This document shows, in pieces, positions 16,279-34,126 of a stretch of 64,000 nt of DNA. Below the pieces are notes generated by a model, which was not told the origin of the DNA, made no database searches, and worked only from the letters and a program-made list of their open reading frames with translations. Location: assembly GCF_024808875.1 (NCBI RefSeq), contig NZ_JANUCT010000016.1, forward strand, positions 1-64,000. Reading direction: 5' to 3'. Both the position numbers and the translations under genes were made by a program. Each line of letters begins with the position of its first letter. Positions within the stretch are counted from its first letter, which is position 1. This DNA is from Methylohalomonas lacus. Its GTDB lineage: Bacteria > Pseudomonadota > Gammaproteobacteria > Methylohalomonadales > Methylohalomonadaceae.

Positions 16279-16290
16279 TAAAGAGAGCGC

Positions 16291-17658
16291 GTGAGTACCA
16301 AGCTATACCTGAAAACCTACGGTTGCCAGATGAACGAGTACGATTCCGCCCGCATGCGCGACGTGCTGGCCGAATCGCACCAGTTGACCGAGACCGACGA
16401 CCCGGCCGAGGCCGGCGTCATCCTGCTGAACACCTGCTCGATCCGGGAAAAGGCCCAGGAGAAGGTATTCTCGCAGCTCGGCCAGTGGAAACGCTGGAAG
16501 GACGAGAACCCGGACCTGATCATCGGCGTCGGCGGCTGCGTCGCCTCGCAGGAGGGTGACAGCATCGTCAAGCGGGCGCCGTTCGTCGACCTGGTGTTCG
16601 GCCCGCAGACCCTGCACCGGCTGCCGCAGATGATCGACGCCGCACGCCGCACGCGCAAGCCGCAGGTGGACATCAGCTTCCCGGAAATCGAGAAGTTCGA
16701 CCACCTGCCGGAACCGCGCGCCGTGGGCCCGACCGCGTTCGTATCGATCATGGAAGGCTGCAGCAAGTACTGCTCCTACTGCGTGGTACCGTACACGCGC
16801 GGCGAGGAAGTCAGCCGGCCGTTCGACGACGTCATCACCGAGATCGTCGAGCTCGCCGACCAGGGTGTACGCGAGGTCAACCTGCTCGGCCAGAACGTCA
16901 ACGCCTACCACGGGCCGACCCACGACGGCGGTTATGTCGACTTTGCCGATCTCATCGAATACGTTGCTGCCGTGGACGGCATCGACCGCATCCGTTACAC
17001 CACCTCGCACCCGACCGAATTCAGCGACAAGCTGATTGATGTCTACGCGCGCGTACCGGAACTGGTCAGCCACCTGCACCTGCCGATCCAGCACGGCTCG
17101 GATCGCATCCTGGCGCTGATGAAACGCGGCCACACGACGCTGGAATACAAGCAGAAGATGCGCCGCCTGCGGCAGATTCGCCCGGACATCAGCCTGTCCT
17201 CGGACTTCATCGTCGGTTTCCCCGGTGAAACCGACAGCGACTTCGAGGCGATGATGAACCTGATTGCCGAGGTCGGCTACGATCACTCGTTCAGCTTCAT
17301 CTACAGCCGCCGGCCGGGCACGCCGGCAGCCAGTTTTGCCGACGACGTGCCGCTGGAAGTGAAAAAACAGCGCCTGCAGTTGCTGCAGAACCGCATTACC
17401 CAGCAGGCCACCGCCATCAGCGAGGCCATGGTCGGCAGCACCCAGCGGGTGCTGGTCGAGGGGCCGTCGCGCCGCGACGCCAGCGAGATCTGCGGCCGCA
17501 CGGAAAATAACCGTGTGGTCAACTTCGCCGGTCACGCCGATCTCGCCGGCCAGTTCGTCGACGTGCGCATCACCCGGGCGCTAAGCAACTCCCTGCGTGG
17601 CGAGATCGCGGCACACACCGATGTCGCCGGCGAACGCGACAGCGTTGCCCTCGCCTGA
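16291..17658 (+). CDS. miaB: tRNA-2-methylthio-N6-dimethylallyladenosine synthase
   Basis: Radical-SAM methylthiotransferase that modifies A37 of tRNAs reading UNN codons. The 455 residues carry the N-terminal cluster cysteines ([32 protein letters not shown]), the radical-SAM motif CSKYCSYC, and a C-terminal TRAM domain (from about 380). The start is GTG with an AGAG-type ribosome site. It opens a plus-strand run with ybeZ, ybeY and corC, the usual arrangement in this class. Confidence 0.97.
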   Translation: MSTKLYLKTYGCQMNEYDSARMRDVLAESHQLTETDDPAEAGVILLNTCSIREKAQEKVFSQLGQWKRWKDENPDLIIGVGGCVASQEGDSIVKRAPFVDLVFGPQTLHRLPQMIDAARRTRKPQVDISFPEIEKFDHLPEPRAVGPTAFVSIMEGCSKYCSYCVVPYTRGEEVSRPFDDVITEIVELADQGVREVNLLGQNVNAYHGPTHDGGYVDFADLIEYVAAVDGIDRIRYTTSHPTEFSDKLIDVYARVPELVSHLHLPIQHGSDRILALMKRGHTTLEYKQKMRRLRQIRPDISLSSDFIVGFPGETDSDFEAMMNLIAEVGYDHSFSFIYSRRPGTPAASFADDVPLEVKKQRLQLLQNRITQQATAISEAMVGSTQRVLVEGPSRRDASEICGRTENNRVVNFAGHADLAGQFVDVRITRALSNSLRGEIAAHTDVAGERDSVALA

Positions 17659-17702
17659 CGCACGCCCACAACCCATCCGCCTGCCATGACGTATTCGCGC
17701 CC

Positions 17703-18719
17703 TTGAACCAGTCCGACACCACAGCCGCACAACCGCACAGTATCGACATCATCCTCGAGCCAGCCGACAACGAACGCCTGGCCAACCTGTGCGGGCCACT
17801 GGATCAGCACCTGCGCCAGCTCGAACGGCGCCTGGGTGTGGAAATCAACAACCGCGCCAACAGCTTTCGCATTATCGGCGCGCCGGCGGCGCTGACCCTG
17901 GCCGAGCGCGTCCTGCGCGAACTCTACGACACCAGCGCGACGGAGATACTGTCGCCGGCGCGCGTGCACCTATTCTTGCAGACCGCCGGCAACGATGCGG
18001 CGACCGCGCCGGCGGAAGACAGCCAGGAGGTCAGCATCAAGACCCGTGCCGGCCAGGTGCGCGGTCGTGGCCCGAACCAGCGCCAGTACCTGCACAATAT
18101 CAGTCACCATGACGTCAATTTCGGCATCGGCCCGGCCGGTACCGGCAAGACCTACCTGGCGGTGGCCTGTGCCGTGGCCGCACTCGAAACCGACCGCGCG
18201 CGACGCATCATCCTGGTGCGACCGGCAGTGGAAGCCGGCGAGCGGCTCGGCTTTCTGCCCGGCGACATGGTTGCCAAGGTCGATCCGTACCTGCGGCCGC
18301 TGTACGACGCGCTGTATGAAATGCTCGGCTTTGAGCGCGTTGCCAAGTACATCGAACGCAACGTCATCGAGGTCGCGCCGCTGGCGTTCATGCGTGGCCG
18401 TACGCTGAACGAATCGTTCTGTATCCTCGACGAGGCACAGAACACCACCATTGAACAGATGAAGATGTTTCTGACCCGTATCGGCTTCGGCTCGACGGCG
18501 GTGGTCACCGGCGACATCACCCAGATCGATCTGCCGCGCGGCAAACAGTCCGGCCTGCGTCACGTCATCGACATACTCCGCGACGAGGACGGCATCAGCT
18601 TTACGTTTTTCAACTCCAAAGACGTGGTTCGGCATCCGCTGGTATCACGCATACTCGATGCCTATGAGCGCCATGACAATGGCCGGCAGGCGGACGATGA
18701 CGACAGCACGCGGCACTGA
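17703..18719 (+). CDS. ybeZ: PhoH-family ATPase YbeZ
   Basis: PhoH-like ATPase, a partner of the endonuclease YbeY in RNA metabolism. Walker A GPAGTGKT and Walker B CILDEAQN are clear, preceded by a KH-like N-terminal region of about 100 residues. The 338 residues fit the family. The start is a TTG without strong Shine-Dalgarno; the only nearby ATG is out of frame and closes at once. ybeY follows 9 bases after the stop. Confidence 0.95.
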   Translation: MNQSDTTAAQPHSIDIILEPADNERLANLCGPLDQHLRQLERRLGVEINNRANSFRIIGAPAALTLAERVLRELYDTSATEILSPARVHLFLQTAGNDAATAPAEDSQEVSIKTRAGQVRGRGPNQRQYLHNISHHDVNFGIGPAGTGKTYLAVACAVAALETDRARRIILVRPAVEAGERLGFLPGDMVAKVDPYLRPLYDALYEMLGFERVAKYIERNVIEVAPLAFMRGRTLNESFCILDEAQNTTIEQMKMFLTRIGFGSTAVVTGDITQIDLPRGKQSGLRHVIDILRDEDGISFTFFNSKDVVRHPLVSRILDAYERHDNGRQADDDDSTRH

Positions 18720-18728
18720 GGCCGGCGT

Positions 18729-19190
18729 ATGAGCGTCGACATCACCATCCAGTTCGTTACCCGCAAGCCATACGTGCCGCGCGCAACCGATATCCGTCGC
18801 TGGATTGCCGCGGCCGTGACCGACCGCGAGGCGACTGAACTGACCGTACGCATAGTGGCCGAAGATGAAGGCGCGCAGTTGAATCAGGCCTGGCGCGGCA
18901 GGGATGGCCCTACCAATGTGCTGTCATTCCCGTGTCACGGCCTGGAAACAATCGCGCCCGCACTGCTGGGGGATATTGTCGTCTGTGCGCCGGTGGTGGC
19001 GCGCGAGGCCGATGAGCAGGGCAAGTCGCTGGCCGCGCACTGGGCGCACATGCTGATACACGGCACCCTGCATCTGCGCGGCTACGATCACCAGACCCCG
19101 GCACAAGCCGAAGTCATGGAACAACTGGAAACCGACATCCTGCGGAATTTCGGCTATGCTGATCCGTATCGGCTGCCAACGCCCCACTAA
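18729..19190 (+). CDS. ybeY: Endoribonuclease YbeY (16S rRNA maturation, RNA quality control)
   Basis: Single-strand-specific, zinc-dependent endoribonuclease needed for 16S rRNA 3'-end processing and ribosome quality control. The family signature HGTLHLRGYDH supplies the three zinc-binding histidines. DGPTNVLSFP is the second conserved block. The 153 residues are the expected size. It follows ybeZ directly, as in most gammaproteobacteria. Confidence 0.97.
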   Translation: MSVDITIQFVTRKPYVPRATDIRRWIAAAVTDREATELTVRIVAEDEGAQLNQAWRGRDGPTNVLSFPCHGLETIAPALLGDIVVCAPVVAREADEQGKSLAAHWAHMLIHGTLHLRGYDHQTPAQAEVMEQLETDILRNFGYADPYRLPTPH

Positions 19191-19250
19191 TTCACCCGGC
19201 GACGGTAGCGCCGGCAACCACAACCCCTTTCACCAGTAAGATAATCACTC

Positions 19251-20156
19251 ATGAAGGATCGACCTAGTAGTCAAACCACGTCCACCCCCATCAGTTCCAA
19301 TGGCAGCCGGCGTTCCTGGCTGCAACGCCTGAACCGGCTGATCAGCAACGAACCCCACGATCGCGAATCCCTGATAGAACTGCTGCGCGAGTCCGAGGAG
19401 CGCAATATTCTCGATCCCGATTCGCTTGCCATGATCGAGGGCGCACTGCTGGTCTCCGAGCTACAGGTGCGCGACATCATGATCCCGCGCATCCAGATCA
19501 GTGTCGTCCGTGAAGACGATGACCTCGGCAATATCCTTGCCAGCGTCATCGAATCAGGCCATTCGCGCTTTCCGGTCATCGGCGACGACAGCAATGAGGT
19601 TGTTGGTATCCTGCTGGCCAAGGACCTGCTTGCCTATACCGCCGATCAGGACAATACCAGCTTCGCCATCAAGGACATCATGCGACCGGCCGTGTTCGTG
19701 CCGGAAAGCAAGCGCCTGAACGTGTTATTGCGCGAGTTCCGCGCCAGCAAGAACCATATGGCCATCGTCGTCGACGAGTACAGTAACGTCGCCGGTCTGA
19801 TCACGATCGAGGATGTCATCGAGGAAATCGTCGGCAACATCGAGGACGAACACGACATCGATGAAGAGGATTACATCCGCCAGCACGGCCATAACCGCTA
19901 TACCGTACAGGCGATGACACCGATCGAGGAGTTCAACGAGTACTTCGAAACCGACTTCAGTGATGACGAGTACGACACCATTGGCGGCCTGATACTGAAT
20001 GCCTTCGGCCACCTGCCACAACGCGGCGAGACCATTGACTACGGTGGTTTCAGTATCAAGGTGCTGCGTGCCGATCGTCGCCGCATCCATCTGCTGCGCG
20101 TCATCCAGCAGGAACAACTGGCGGCCGATGTCGCGCCAGATGGCGACGAGCAATAA
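19251..20156 (+). CDS. corC: CorC/YbeX CBS-domain protein
   Basis: Cytosolic HlyC/CorC-family protein linked to magnesium/cobalt homeostasis and, as YbeX, to ribosome metabolism. Two CBS domains occupy about 65-190 (RDIMIPRIQI opens the first, IKDIMRPAVFVPE the second; VDEYSNVAGLITIEDVIEEIVG closes the pair, given here as a long family signature broken by no gap), followed by the acidic linker and the C-terminal CorC/HlyC transporter-associated domain (YTVQAMTPIEEF onward). It sits between ybeY and lnt, the standard position. Confidence 0.94.
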   Translation: MKDRPSSQTTSTPISSNGSRRSWLQRLNRLISNEPHDRESLIELLRESEERNILDPDSLAMIEGALLVSELQVRDIMIPRIQISVVREDDDLGNILASVIESGHSRFPVIGDDSNEVVGILLAKDLLAYTADQDNTSFAIKDIMRPAVFVPESKRLNVLLREFRASKNHMAIVVDEYSNVAGLITIEDVIEEIVGNIEDEHDIDEEDYIRQHGHNRYTVQAMTPIEEFNEYFETDFSDDEYDTIGGLILNAFGHLPQRGETIDYGGFSIKVLRADRRRIHLLRVIQQEQLAADVAPDGDEQ

Positions 20157-20223
20157 TCGACAATCGCAATCGAGGCCAGAAAACGGCTAACCGCCTGCTG
20201 CGTCTCTCCGCTACCATGACGTC

Positions 20224-21735
20224 ATGCTAGACAAGCTTCGCATCCCGCCGGTCCTGCTTGACCTGGCGACCCTGCTCGCCGGCCTGGGCGTGCCGCTGGC
20301 ATTCGCGCCATTCGAACACGGCACCCTGGTTTATCCGGCCCTGGTCGTATTACTGGCCAGCTGGCAGACCGGCACACCCGGGCGTGCTTTCTGGCGCGGC
20401 TACCTGTTCGGCTTCGGCCTGTTCGGTTTCGGCGTCTACTGGCTGCACATCAGTATCAACCTGTTCGGTGGCGTCAACATGGTGCTGGCGCTGGCGGCCA
20501 CCTACCTGCTGGTCGCCTTCCTGGCGCTGTACCCGGCACTGGTCGGCTGGCTCCTGCGGCGCTTCTTCAGTCACCGCCCGGCGATCGCGCTGCTGCTCGC
20601 AGCGCCGGCATTGTGGGTACTGGCGGAATGGCTGCGCTCGTGGCTGTTCACCGGCTTCCCCTGGCTGAACCTCGGCTATTCCCAGCTCGACCTGCCGCTG
20701 GCCGGGTTCATGCCGTTGCTCGGCGTCTATGGTGTCAGCTGGCTGGTGGTTCTGCTGGCCGGCCTGCTGACCCTGACGGTTCTGCGCACTTCATGGCAAC
20801 GCCGCACTGCGGCCATCGCGGCCGGCGTGGCCCTCGTGCTGCTGGCCGCCGCCGTCAACGAACGCCGCTGGACCAGTGCGCAGGGCGAGCCCCTGCAGGC
20901 GGCGCTGGTCCAGGGGGCCGTTCCGCAGGCACTGAAGTGGAAGTCGGAACAGCTGCAGAACACCATGCGCCTGTACCGCGACCTGAGCGCACCGCACTGG
21001 CAACAGGCGGACCTGATCATCTGGCCGGAAACGGCGATACCGGCGTTTGCCCACCAGATCGACGATTACCTGGAACTGCTGCGCGAACAGTCCCGGGTAA
21101 CGGACACGCCACTGGTGCTGGGGCTGGCGACCCGCGAGGCGGGACAACAGGACTATCACAACAGCATTCTCAGCATCGGCCATCATGAAGACGTCTATCA
21201 CAAGCGCCACCTGGTGCCGTTCGGCGAATACCTGCCGTTAAAGGCATTGCTGGATCCATTGCTGTCATTCCTGCAAATTCCGATGTCCGATTTCACCCCG
21301 GGTACGGCGGACAGACCACTACTGGAACTGGGCACACTCACCGCGGGCGTTTCGATCTGTTACGAGGACGTCTTCGGCGAGCAAGTGATTCAGGCCCTGC
21401 CCGAGGCCGGCGTGCTGATCAACATCAGCAACGACGCCTGGTTCGGTGATTCCATCGCCCCGCACCAGCACCTGCAGATGGCCCGCGCCCGGGCGCTGGA
21501 AAGCGGCCGTTACATGCTGCGCGCGACCAATACCGGTATCAGTGCGATCATCGATGAACGCGGCCGCATCAAACAGCGCTCGCCGCAGTTCGAGCCGGAC
21601 GCGCTGATAGCCGAAATGCGACTTTTTTCCGGCCTGACCCCTTATGCCCGCTTCGGCAATGGCGTTATCATCATCATCTGCCTGCTGTCGCTGGGTGTGG
21701 CGCTATGGCTGATGGTATCCGGCAGGAAACAATAA
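20224..21735 (+). CDS. lnt: Apolipoprotein N-acyltransferase
   Basis: Inner-membrane enzyme that adds the third acyl chain to the N-terminal Cys of lipoproteins. The N-terminal half is hydrophobic with about six membrane helices; the C-terminal nitrilase domain bears the Glu in WPETAIPAF, the Lys after LVPFGEYLPLK-type context and the Cys in SICYEDVFGE. The 503 residues are typical. A final membrane helix ends the protein. It serves the lipoproteins found in this window (PqiC, PilP and the 511-residue protein). Confidence 0.96.
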   Translation: MLDKLRIPPVLLDLATLLAGLGVPLAFAPFEHGTLVYPALVVLLASWQTGTPGRAFWRGYLFGFGLFGFGVYWLHISINLFGGVNMVLALAATYLLVAFLALYPALVGWLLRRFFSHRPAIALLLAAPALWVLAEWLRSWLFTGFPWLNLGYSQLDLPLAGFMPLLGVYGVSWLVVLLAGLLTLTVLRTSWQRRTAAIAAGVALVLLAAAVNERRWTSAQGEPLQAALVQGAVPQALKWKSEQLQNTMRLYRDLSAPHWQQADLIIWPETAIPAFAHQIDDYLELLREQSRVTDTPLVLGLATREAGQQDYHNSILSIGHHEDVYHKRHLVPFGEYLPLKALLDPLLSFLQIPMSDFTPGTADRPLLELGTLTAGVSICYEDVFGEQVIQALPEAGVLINISNDAWFGDSIAPHQHLQMARARALESGRYMLRATNTGISAIIDERGRIKQRSPQFEPDALIAEMRLFSGLTPYARFGNGVIIIICLLSLGVALWLMVSGRKQ

Positions 21736-21752
21736 CGTCAGGAGAAACGGTC

Positions 21753-21971
21753 ATGAACATATTGCGTGTTATCGGTGTGCTGCTGATCATCGCCGGTGCT
21801 GTCGGCCTTGCCTATGGCCAGTTCAGCTACACAGAGGAAACCCACAATGCCGACCTCGGCCCGATCGAGTTCCAGGTCGAGGACAAGGAAACCATCAACG
21901 TGCCGACCTGGGCGGGGCTGGGCGCCGTCGGGCTGGGCGTCATTCTGCTGGTGGTGCCCGGCAGAAAATAG
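21753..21971 (+). CDS. Small two-helix membrane protein (DUF3185-like)
   Basis: A 72-residue protein with an N-terminal helix (ILRVIGVLLIIAGAVGLAYG), a short charged periplasmic-type loop with EETHNADLGPIEF, and a C-terminal helix rich in Gly and Val. AGGAG is 7 bases before the ATG, so this start is well supported. It follows lnt by 17 bases and may be co-transcribed. The function is unknown; similar small proteins are widespread in proteobacteria. Confidence 0.75.
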   Translation: MNILRVIGVLLIIAGAVGLAYGQFSYTEETHNADLGPIEFQVEDKETINVPTWAGLGAVGLGVILLVVPGRK

Positions 21972-22269
21972 CCACTTGGCCGGCCTTTCGGCCCGTGTCG
22001 GCGGCAATAAAAGATTAGGTGATTCCGCTGATATCAGTTATTCTGCGTGGGTGTTTGTAGTGAGCGCAGCCCGGTCTGCGCGCTGAGGAACCCGGTTTCT
22101 ATCCCGTATCGAGTCCGCTGACGCCCCTGATTCACGCGTCCACCTCCCGCAAACCCGTCGTGATCCCGCCCTGCTGTTACCCGGGCCGGACGCGATCCCA
22201 ATGATCAAAATATTGACTGCCTGGACCGGTGTCGCGCCAAGGCGCGAACAGGCGGATTCAGGAGTTACT
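21972..22269. other. Leader/intergenic region before rhlE
   Basis: Almost 300 bases without a convincing gene. It holds a small hairpin (GCGCAG at 22064-22069 with CTGCGC at 22076-22081) followed by a C-rich stretch. A long 5' leader is common for cold-inducible DEAD-box helicase genes, but no specific motif proves that here. The reading frame of rhlE extends into the region, yet the AGGAG lies at the downstream start. Confidence 0.4.
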
Positions 22270-23562
<1,293 letters not shown>

Positions 23563-23610
23563 TGACAGCACCCAAGTCTGCCAACACGCTAAAGAATTGA
23601 GAGGAAAACG

Positions 23611-23877
23611 ATGCTGAAGATTTACGTCGGCAACCTGCCACCGGAAGCCACGCAGGAAGAAGTCAGTGCGCTGTTCGCCAACCATGGCCGGGTGCGCTCG
23701 ATCGATGTCGCCAAGGATATTTTTTCCGGCAAGTGCCGCGGTTTCGGTTTTGTCGAGATGGAAGGTCATGAAGCCCGTGCTGCTATCAACGCACTGAATG
23801 GCTATTCACTGCACGGCAACAACCTGCGCGTAAACCAGGAGCGGCCAAAGAACCAGCGCGGTGGCCGCCGCCGGTAA
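23611..23877 (+). CDS. RRM-domain RNA-binding protein
   Basis: An 88-residue protein made of a single RNA-recognition motif: RNP2 is IYVGNLP and RNP1 is CRGFGFVEM, followed by a basic tail (QRGGRRR). Such small bacterial RRM proteins bind RNA and are often cold-induced. It is 48 bases downstream of rhlE and probably shares its RNA-related role. Shine-Dalgarno GAGAGGA precedes the ATG. Confidence 0.92.
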   Translation: MLKIYVGNLPPEATQEEVSALFANHGRVRSIDVAKDIFSGKCRGFGFVEMEGHEARAAINALNGYSLHGNNLRVNQERPKNQRGGRRR

Positions 23878-23888
23878 TCATCTTTATA

Positions 23889-23917
23889 CCGGCACGGCGG
23901 CCGCCGCCCCGTGCCGG
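23889..23917 (+). terminator. Hairpin downstream of the RRM gene
   Basis: CCGGCACGG and CCGTGCCGG form a 9-bp perfect stem around a GC-rich loop just after the RRM stop codon. The bases that follow are CCTCATTCTG, not a T-run, so termination may need Rho or be weak. Confidence 0.45.
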
Positions 23918-24030
23918 CCTCATTCTGCCCTTATCCCGATGCCGCTGCCGGCGCTATTCGACGCTCCCGGCAAAAAGCAGTAACCTGAAGTGCAAATCTG
24001 ACTGTATCGGCTTGATGCCGGCAATCGCGT

Positions 24031-25614
24031 ATGTCGACGCCTGTCAAAACCGCACCCCTGTTGTTTTTTCCGCGCACCTGTCGGCCGGTTTTCATCGCCG
24101 CGTCCATCATTATCTTCCTGTTCATCCTTTATGGCACCCTGTTCACGGCTGCAGCCGAGCAGCAGTTCCAGACTTTGCAGGAAAGTATCACGGCCTATCT
24201 GGGCTGGTACTACATACTGACGGTAACCACGTTACTGGGTATTGTACTGTGGCTGATGTTCTCGCGTTACGGGGCCATCCGCATCGGCAGGCCCGGTGAG
24301 CAGCCCCGCTTTTCCCTGCTGGCCTGGTTTTCGATGCTATTCTCGGCAGGCATGGGGATCGGCCTGCTGTTCTGGTCGATTGCCGAACCCATCAAGCATT
24401 ACCAGTCACCGCCAACGGCCGACCCCGCCACTGCCGCGGCGATCGAAGAAGCAATGCAGTACAGCTTCTTCCACTGGGGACTGCATGCCTGGGCCATCTA
24501 CGTATTCGTGGCGCTGGCGCTGGCCTATTTCGGTTTTCGCCACGGACTGCCGCTGTCCATCCGCTCGACGCTGTATCCCCTGATCGGCGAACGCATCTAC
24601 GGGCCCATCGGCCATGTTGTCGATACATTCGCCGTTTTCGGCACCCTATTCGGCGTCGCCACTTCTCTGGGACTGGGCGCCATTCAGGTCAATGCCGGTC
24701 TGCATTACATGTTCGATATACCGCAGAGCAGTCTTGTACAGATTCTCCTGATCAGCATCATTACCGCGCTGGCCACCCTATCGGTGGTGCTTGGTTTGCA
24801 CCGCGGCATCATGCGATTGAGCCTGTTCAATATCACCATGGCAGCACTACTGCTGGCATTCATGCTGTTTATCGGCCCGACGCTTTATATACTGAACCTG
24901 TTCCTCGAAAGCAGCGGCCGCTATCTTCAGCAGCTTGTATTCATGAGTTTTCGCACCGGGGTAACCGATAACAGTGAATGGACGGGCGACTGGACGGTGT
25001 TTTACTGGGGCTGGTGGCTTGCCTGGTCACCATTTGTCGGCATGTTCATCGCCCGGGTCTCACGCGGCCGTACCATCCGCGAATTCATCTGCGGAGCACT
25101 GCTGGCACCAACCGTAGTGGGTTGCTTCTGGATTGCGGTATTCGGCGGTACCGCCATCAACCTGGAAGTAGGCGGTGCCGGAATTGGTGAAGCCGTCGAT
25201 CAGGGCGTGGAGATGGCGCTATACGCCACCCTGAATGAACTGCCGTGGGCCAACGTTACCGCATTGCTGGCGACGATCGTCATCGTGACATTTTTTGTAA
25301 CATCATCCGACTCCGGCAGCCTGGTCATTGACATGCTCACCGCCGGCGGCGATCCCAACCCGCCCAAGTCGCAGCGGGTCTTCTGGGCCATACTTGAAGG
25401 CGTTGTCGCCGCCATACTGCTGATTACCGGCGGTCTGGCTGCGCTGCAAACCGCGGCAATTGCCTCGGCATTGCCATTCAGCCTGGTGATCCTGCTGATG
25501 GTCGTCAGTCTCATCAGGGCCCTGCGTGTCGAGCCATTGTCCCACGAGGACGAACCCGCCGCACCCGACATCGAGGCCGTCCACGAGACGCCGGACTATG
25601 AACGTTATGACTGA
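24031..25614 (+). CDS. BCCT-family transporter (betaine/choline/carnitine type)
   Basis: Secondary transporter for quaternary ammonium compounds. The 527 residues hold about 12 membrane helices; the sodium/substrate-site stretch GMGIGLLFWSIAEP, the aromatic segment FYWGWWLAWSPFVGMFIARV and the late VTSSDSGSLVIDML match the family. The C-terminal cytoplasmic tail is short (about 40 residues, acidic), unlike the long tail of E. coli BetT (677 residues), which points to a BetU/BetP-sized protein. It probably imports an osmoprotectant. Exact substrate cannot be told. Confidence 0.92.
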   Translation: MSTPVKTAPLLFFPRTCRPVFIAASIIIFLFILYGTLFTAAAEQQFQTLQESITAYLGWYYILTVTTLLGIVLWLMFSRYGAIRIGRPGEQPRFSLLAWFSMLFSAGMGIGLLFWSIAEPIKHYQSPPTADPATAAAIEEAMQYSFFHWGLHAWAIYVFVALALAYFGFRHGLPLSIRSTLYPLIGERIYGPIGHVVDTFAVFGTLFGVATSLGLGAIQVNAGLHYMFDIPQSSLVQILLISIITALATLSVVLGLHRGIMRLSLFNITMAALLLAFMLFIGPTLYILNLFLESSGRYLQQLVFMSFRTGVTDNSEWTGDWTVFYWGWWLAWSPFVGMFIARVSRGRTIREFICGALLAPTVVGCFWIAVFGGTAINLEVGGAGIGEAVDQGVEMALYATLNELPWANVTALLATIVIVTFFVTSSDSGSLVIDMLTAGGDPNPPKSQRVFWAILEGVVAAILLITGGLAALQTAAIASALPFSLVILLMVVSLIRALRVEPLSHEDEPAAPDIEAVHETPDYERYD

Positions 25615-25645
25615 CAAACCTCCCGTATAGCGATCTGTCAGTCGC

Positions 25646-26579
25646 TCATTCAGCATCCTGCCGCGGCCGGGCAAGCCACTCCAGCAGCAACACCAGCGCC
25701 ACGCCGACGACTGCCAGTCCCAGCGCCAGCAGTTCATAACCGCTCCAGGTCTGGGGCCAGACCGGCGTGGTCATGATCAGCTTCTCCTTGCCGGCCACCT
25801 GCTCATAAACGCGCGACTGGTACGGCCAGATGACCCATAGGGAAGCCGTCAGCAGACCGATGATGGCGGCCAGGGTTGTCTGATAATAATGACGCAGCAA
25901 CCAGACCAGCGCACGGCTGAAGGCAATCAGACCGGCCAGCGCGCCGAGAATAAACGGTATCAGCACGGTCAGGTTAAAACTGCCGATCGCGGCGAATACG
26001 GTACTGTACTTTTTCAGCATCAGCAGAATGAACGATCCGGAGATTCCCGGCAGCAGCATGGCGCTAATCGCCAGCGCACCGCTGATAAAGATAAACCAGG
26101 CGCTGTCCGGGGTTTCAGCGGGCACCAGGTTGAACAGCCACAACCCCGCCAGCGTCGCCGCGACGAGGGCCAGCCAGTCGGCCATGGCATGGTCGAACTG
26201 GCGCACCAGGATCACGATGGAGCCGCTGATGAGGCCGAAAAAGAAACCATAGACCGGCGCCGGGTAGTGATCGATCAGGTAGGGCAGCGGTACGACACGG
26301 GTGAAAAACAGCAGGGCGGCGAAGATGCCGAGCAGTAACGGGATAACGAAGCCGAAATGTGGACGGCCAACCGCCGTACGCCAGTCGAACTGCAGCAGCC
26401 CCTGCAGCCAGGCATAATCGAACGAACGTATTGCTTCGAGGAACTGCTGATAGATGCCGAGAATCAGTGCCATGGTACCGCCGCTGACGCCCGGCACGAC
26501 GTCGGCTGATCCCATGCAAAAACCCTTGGCGAAGACCAGGCCACGCTGTCGCCAGCCGCGCGGCGAAGTCCCGGACGAG

Positions 26580-26587
<8 letters not shown>
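25646..26587 (-). CDS. DUF368 membrane protein, predicted polyprenyl-phosphate transporter
   Basis: Integral membrane protein of 313 residues. The family signature [20 protein letters not shown] is at the N terminus, and a mirrored motif ([14 protein letters not shown]) occurs in the second half, reflecting the internal repeat. DUF368 proteins (PopT) have been shown in other bacteria to recycle undecaprenyl phosphate across the cytoplasmic membrane; I transfer that role by family. It overlaps the 3' end of hemE by 8 bases and converges with the BCCT gene. Confidence 0.88.
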
Positions 26588-27641
<1,054 letters not shown>

Positions 27642-27690
27642 TAACGGGCCGCCTCTATACCGGCAGCAATTGAAGTATATAAAGGCTTTG

Positions 27691-27780
27691 CGTCACTCGT
27701 TCCTCGTTGCTCGTCCCTCGAATTGCCGCATCTGTCGAATCGATACGCCCCGAGGAACGAGTGACGAGTGACGAGGAACG
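27691..27780. repeat. Inverted heptad repeat between hemE and gltD
   Basis: The left arm (27691-27720) consists of CGTNNCT heptads with variable dinucleotides CA, TC, TG and CC. The right arm (27751-27780) is the inverted form with AG/AC-type units (NN on the complement: TC, CA, CA, TC). Arms pair at 23 of 30 positions and all mismatches fall on the variable dinucleotides. The 30-base spacer is unique. The right arm ends 6 bases from the gltD stop codon. It can form a long imperfect hairpin and may stop transcription after gltBD. Confidence 0.75.
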
Positions 27781-27786
27781 CTCCAA

Positions 27787-33757
<5,971 letters not shown>

Positions 33758-33814
33758 AGTCAGCTCAGGAAAATGGGTTGAAGGCCGGAGTACCAATTAG
33801 ACAAAAGGTTGGAA

Positions 33815-33843
33815 ATTATAGTGCCCGCGGCCATTGCTGTCAC
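33815..33843 (-). promoter_or_regulatory. Strong sigma-70 promoter for gltBD
   Basis: On the minus strand GTGACA (33838-33843) and TATAAT (33815-33820) are separated by exactly 17 bases; matches are five of six and six of six. The predicted start of transcription is near 33808, giving a leader of about 50 bases to the gltB ATG at 33757. Confidence 0.7.
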
Positions 33844-34100
33844 GGTTTTGCCCGGCTTTTTTCGCTGGTATCACCGTCTTGCGATTTTCAGAACAAATAC
33901 CAGCATATTCAGAGAAGTTACCACCGTGGCAAGTCCTGAAATATTCCAGACCGGATTGTGGCCGGTACGGAAACAGTGTAATTCCTGCCAGTTCCCGATA
34001 CCGCTAATTGCTGTCGCGCAGCGCCAGATGAATCAGCCCGAGACCGATCAGCAGGTACAGGCCCGAACAGAAGACGATACCGAAGGGCGCTTCGCCAGGA
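33844..34100. other. Region between dgt and the gltB promoter
   Basis: Together with the gltB leader and promoter this makes a 340-base stretch without a firm gene. Besides the promoter it contains a possible tiny membrane-peptide frame (34004-34126, listed separately). The remaining bases up to about 34000 show no coding pattern or repeat that I can support. Confidence 0.4.
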
Positions 34101-34126
34101 TCAGCGAATCGGCTGCACCGGGTCAA
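34004..34126 (-). CDS. Possible tiny single-helix membrane peptide overlapping the end of dgt
   Basis: A 40-codon frame begins at a TTG inside the last codons of dgt and ends at TAG. It encodes a short polar start with EAPFGIVF, then a hydrophobic helix [17 protein letters not shown] and a charged end RDSN. The composition is that of a real single-pass peptide, and its overlap with dgt would allow coupling. There is no Shine-Dalgarno sequence and no family I recognise, so the call is weak. Confidence 0.25.
   Translation of the reverse strand: MTRCSRFADPGEAPFGIVFCSGLYLLIGLGLIHLALRDSN

Noticed and set aside
27691-27780. CRISPR-like array of short repeats
   Set aside because: The units are 7 bp, contiguous and inverted, without spacers of uniform length; no cas genes occur in the window.
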